A DNA stretch of 62,000 bases from Nematostella vectensis (taxonomy: Eukaryota > Cnidaria > Anthozoa > Actiniaria > Edwardsiidae), in NCBI RefSeq assembly GCF_932526225.1, contig NC_064042.1, positions 1 through 62,000 on the forward strand, in the 5' to 3' direction. Position 1 is the stretch's first letter. Each line of letters begins with the position of its first letter. Under the pieces are notes generated by a model, which did no database searches, was not told the DNA's origin, and saw nothing but the letters and a program-made list of their open reading frames with translations. This document shows positions 59,513 through 62,000 of the stretch, in pieces. Both the position numbers and the translations under genes were made by a program.

Positions 59513-62000
59513 CTCGCTGAGATAGAGGGTGAAAAAAATACAGGTCTATTTGGGCGTCTTGAGTCCCTTGGGGGCTCGCTATGTCGGCGCGTGGCATCGT
59601 AACGCACGGGCGCATTGTCTTTTATCGTGTACAAGACATCAAACAAGCGAAGAAAGAAAAACGTTTTTTTTGGGAACCGTTTTTTTAATATCATGCAAAA
59701 AGCAAAAATAAATAGAAATAAATAAAGTGCGATTTGGCGATTCTATTTTTCTTTGTAGAGCTTATTAAGCTATTCACCGGCCTAAATATTCATTAAAAAA
59801 AATAAAAAATGCAATGAAAGACGTAAGGGGGAGAGGTTTGTAAAATCGCATAGAATATCGACAAAATCAGCAATACTGTCTACGCTGACTAAGTATAGCT
59901 GTATTTCACTTTAACCCTTTCGCTCCTGGGAACTTTTGAGCAACATTGTATGAAAAACAGACTGAAACAGAAACCTCCCCCCCTATTTCAAGTCCAACAC
60001 TACCAGTTAAGCTAAGCTACCGTTGACTGAAAATTGTTTTCAGGCTTATTCTGGGTTCCTTGGACCTGGAAATGTTTTGTTTGGCTTCGGGGCAAAGAGA
60101 CTTATAAAAAAAACTGTTATGATTCTGTTGGAGGAGATTGCCCGCCTGTCTGTCAAGGTGTTTCCAAGACTCCCATGATGCAGTGCAGGCATGCAAAATA
60201 GGCTAACAATGGTGACTCGCTTCTAATGGAGGTTCTAGCATTGATTATTGTGACTGATTTGCTGTAAAATGGGACCTGACGGAGCGCAATAAAGGTACCT
60301 ATTGGTGACTTGATCTGTGTTTGCTTGTCTCTATTGTGTCAGGTTCAGAGAGCTATTGAAAGCACTTACCATGGCACTGCCCCTTTAAATAGCTGTAAAA
60401 AAAAAATAAGAGAAAATAGCTGGAGGGGGTCTCTGTTGCTTTTGTTTTAGTTTTAGTTTTCTTTTATTATTTTTTTTTTCTGGGGTGGGGGAGTGGGGGA
60501 AGGAGGAATTCAGCTTAAAATTGCCCGTGGTCAATTCAACCAACTAAGCAACTAGTACAAAAGATGTTGGTTTTGCAGTCTTTTATTCAATACTTTCAAG
60601 GTTATCATGCAATTCTGTAGTTTGACTGGAAATATATACTTTTTTTCTATTCATTTGCAGTTCTATATGTACAGTGTGACCATAGTCATGATTACAATTA
60701 TTTATAATAATTTTTACCCACTAACAGAAACCAACTTGACTGCAAAACACTCACTGTAAAGCATAAGATATTAGGCATTTCTTTCATGTGGCTGTGAGGT
60801 TGACCTGTCAACATCTACAGGGGCCACACTCAACTCGGAATCATAGGGGTCCATAAAAGCAAGGTGTCGCAGAACCTTTTCCTGCCCTCCTTACCCTCCT
60901 TCATCAGGAACACCTGTGCAGCCGACACCCTTAGGTGGATGGGGTGCACAGGTGCTTTGGGTGTGGCCCTGAAGATGGCACAGTGACCACAAGATGTACC
61001 AGAATAAAATTGTATATACTGTAAAAACATGTGAGTAGAAAGCAGTCAATAGCCATGGAGTTTTTAGTGTGTTGTACATGTTATACATGTTTTAGGATTT
61101 ACCTAATTACTTACAGTATTTTTTTAAATAGAATTTTTTACTTGTATAATTTAGATGAGTAATACATACTTTTCATAGTATGTTGTAGAACTCGTCTCGT
61201 TCCTCCTAAATAACAATCAAAATTATGTTTGTTAGTATCTTCGTGCAAAGGAATCTACAGTAGTTTTTTAATCAGATAATTGTTTTTCCTTCAACATTCC
61301 CCTGTTATTTCAACAGCTCTCCCTTGAATTTGCTTGTCTCAGAAATAGACCTTGTTTGATAAACAAAGACATGTTACCCACTTATTCAATAATAGGTGAC
61401 AACTGCAATATTGTACTGTATGAAAAGAGTGTCCCTCCCCCTTCTAATGTTGACATCAGTAAATCTAGCAAGCTCATTTTGCTAGATGTATGATGTATAC
61501 CAGGCTTGCATCCTCCAGGTCCATTTCCATACTCCGATGGATGCCATTACGGAATTGATCCGGAGATCCGGAGAAACATTCACGAGGGGGAGGGCCAGTC
61601 AACACTCCTCTCCCCAAAGTCAGACGGTTGTTTGGATGGTCTGTTTTTTTTGTTTTATTTTTTTTTCTTGTTTTTTTTTTTTTCTTCTTATTTTTCCGAA
61701 AACTACGCAGGAGTGAGAGGGGTTAAGCTCTACGAAAAAAAAAATTAATAGAAAAAAAAAGAAAAAAATGCCATTGGCATGGGATCGAACCCGACCTGAA
61801 AAACAAAACGGAAACCATACATACGGATTACCCAATCGGTATGGCAGCACAAGGCTTTTACGGAAGGCTGTAAAGAACCCAAAGGCCCCAAGCACCGATA
61901 TTTCCGGCGAATATGCTGTACAACACTCTTGCAAGGTATTCCGACCCGCGCATTAATGGGGAGGACAATAACCAGGATCCCAGGCCTGTAATACGGTTAC
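59513..62000 (+). repeat. Array unit 18 (short form, cut by window end)
   Basis: It has the same 507-base deletion (junction near 60335) and matches unit 17 at an offset of 2,485 up to about 61.3 kb. After that it departs, for example GCATCC near 61508. Confidence 0.9.

Larger units (their letters stand above)
9547..62000 (+). repeat. Macrosatellite array of 18 units of about 3.0 kb
   Basis: Units are counted from the sequence CTCGCTGAGATAG. They run head to tail with no interruption and continue past the window end, where the last unit lacks only about its final 10 bases. Fourteen units measure 2,965-3,018 bp, two about 2,757-2,759 bp and two about 2,485-2,488 bp. Differences between units are mostly single bases and A/T tract lengths. 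Each unit holds a CpG-rich stretch around its boundary, an AT-rich body, T-rich and G-rich tracts, and a - strand tRNA-like sequence near its end. Frames of 60-130 codons recur but shift with tract length and have no recognisable domain, so the array is treated as non-coding. Confidence 0.95.

Noticed and set aside
9547-62000. Ribosomal DNA, 5S or snRNA gene array
   Set aside because: I searched by eye for the standard 5S, U1, U2, U5 and U6 starts and for 18S/28S landmarks and found none.

Overview
The window looks like a piece of an invertebrate animal genome (probably cnidarian, a guess from gene style, not verified). It has two unlike halves: a decayed block of large-DNA-virus or Polinton-like genes (about 1-9000) and a long host tandem repeat (9547 to the window end). 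No search could be run, so family assignments come from motifs and memory.

Left part. Genes on the + strand (1-135, 139-762, 790-1395, and a gene starting at 1474) are short, intronless and tightly packed. They look like virion or membrane proteins. The 1474 gene is cut by a 2,396-bp foldback element (2570-4965) flanked by a 4-bp AAAC duplication; its 3' part resumes at 4970-5400. Genes on the - strand (5598-5927, 6003-6617, 6693-7517, 7641-8564, 8736-8996) converge on the first set. They encode a zinc-knuckle repeat protein, a SAP-domain protein, an ankyrin-type repeat protein, a TFIIB-like initiation factor and a small one-pass membrane protein. The strongest link between the two sets is an upstream motif close to GTGRTTTAARGACRT, about 14-21 nt before nearly every likely start codon. 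Two - strand genes also end at perfect 10-bp hairpins. Together these say the genes belong to one viral transcription system with its own TFIIB-like factor.

Boundary, 9000-9546. A 12-copy tandem array of an AAAGTGATTGAC core (about 9056-9411) is followed by a short CpG-rich stretch carrying NRF1-like and YY1/E2F-like sites, which are animal promoter elements.

Right part. From 9547 the sequence is a head-to-tail array of 18 units, normally about 3.0 kb. Two units of about 2.76 kb lack one segment, and two of about 2.49 kb lack another. Units are very similar; the left edge unit is the most diverged. A three-unit block of 8,758 bp (about 21.6-30.4 kb) is repeated, apparently without a difference, at about 30.4-39.1 kb. 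Each unit carries a 78-nt tRNA-like sequence with a B box and a T-run terminator on the - strand, a CpG-rich stretch, a canonical AATAAA signal and a conserved 10-bp inverted repeat. No convincing protein gene is seen in the array.
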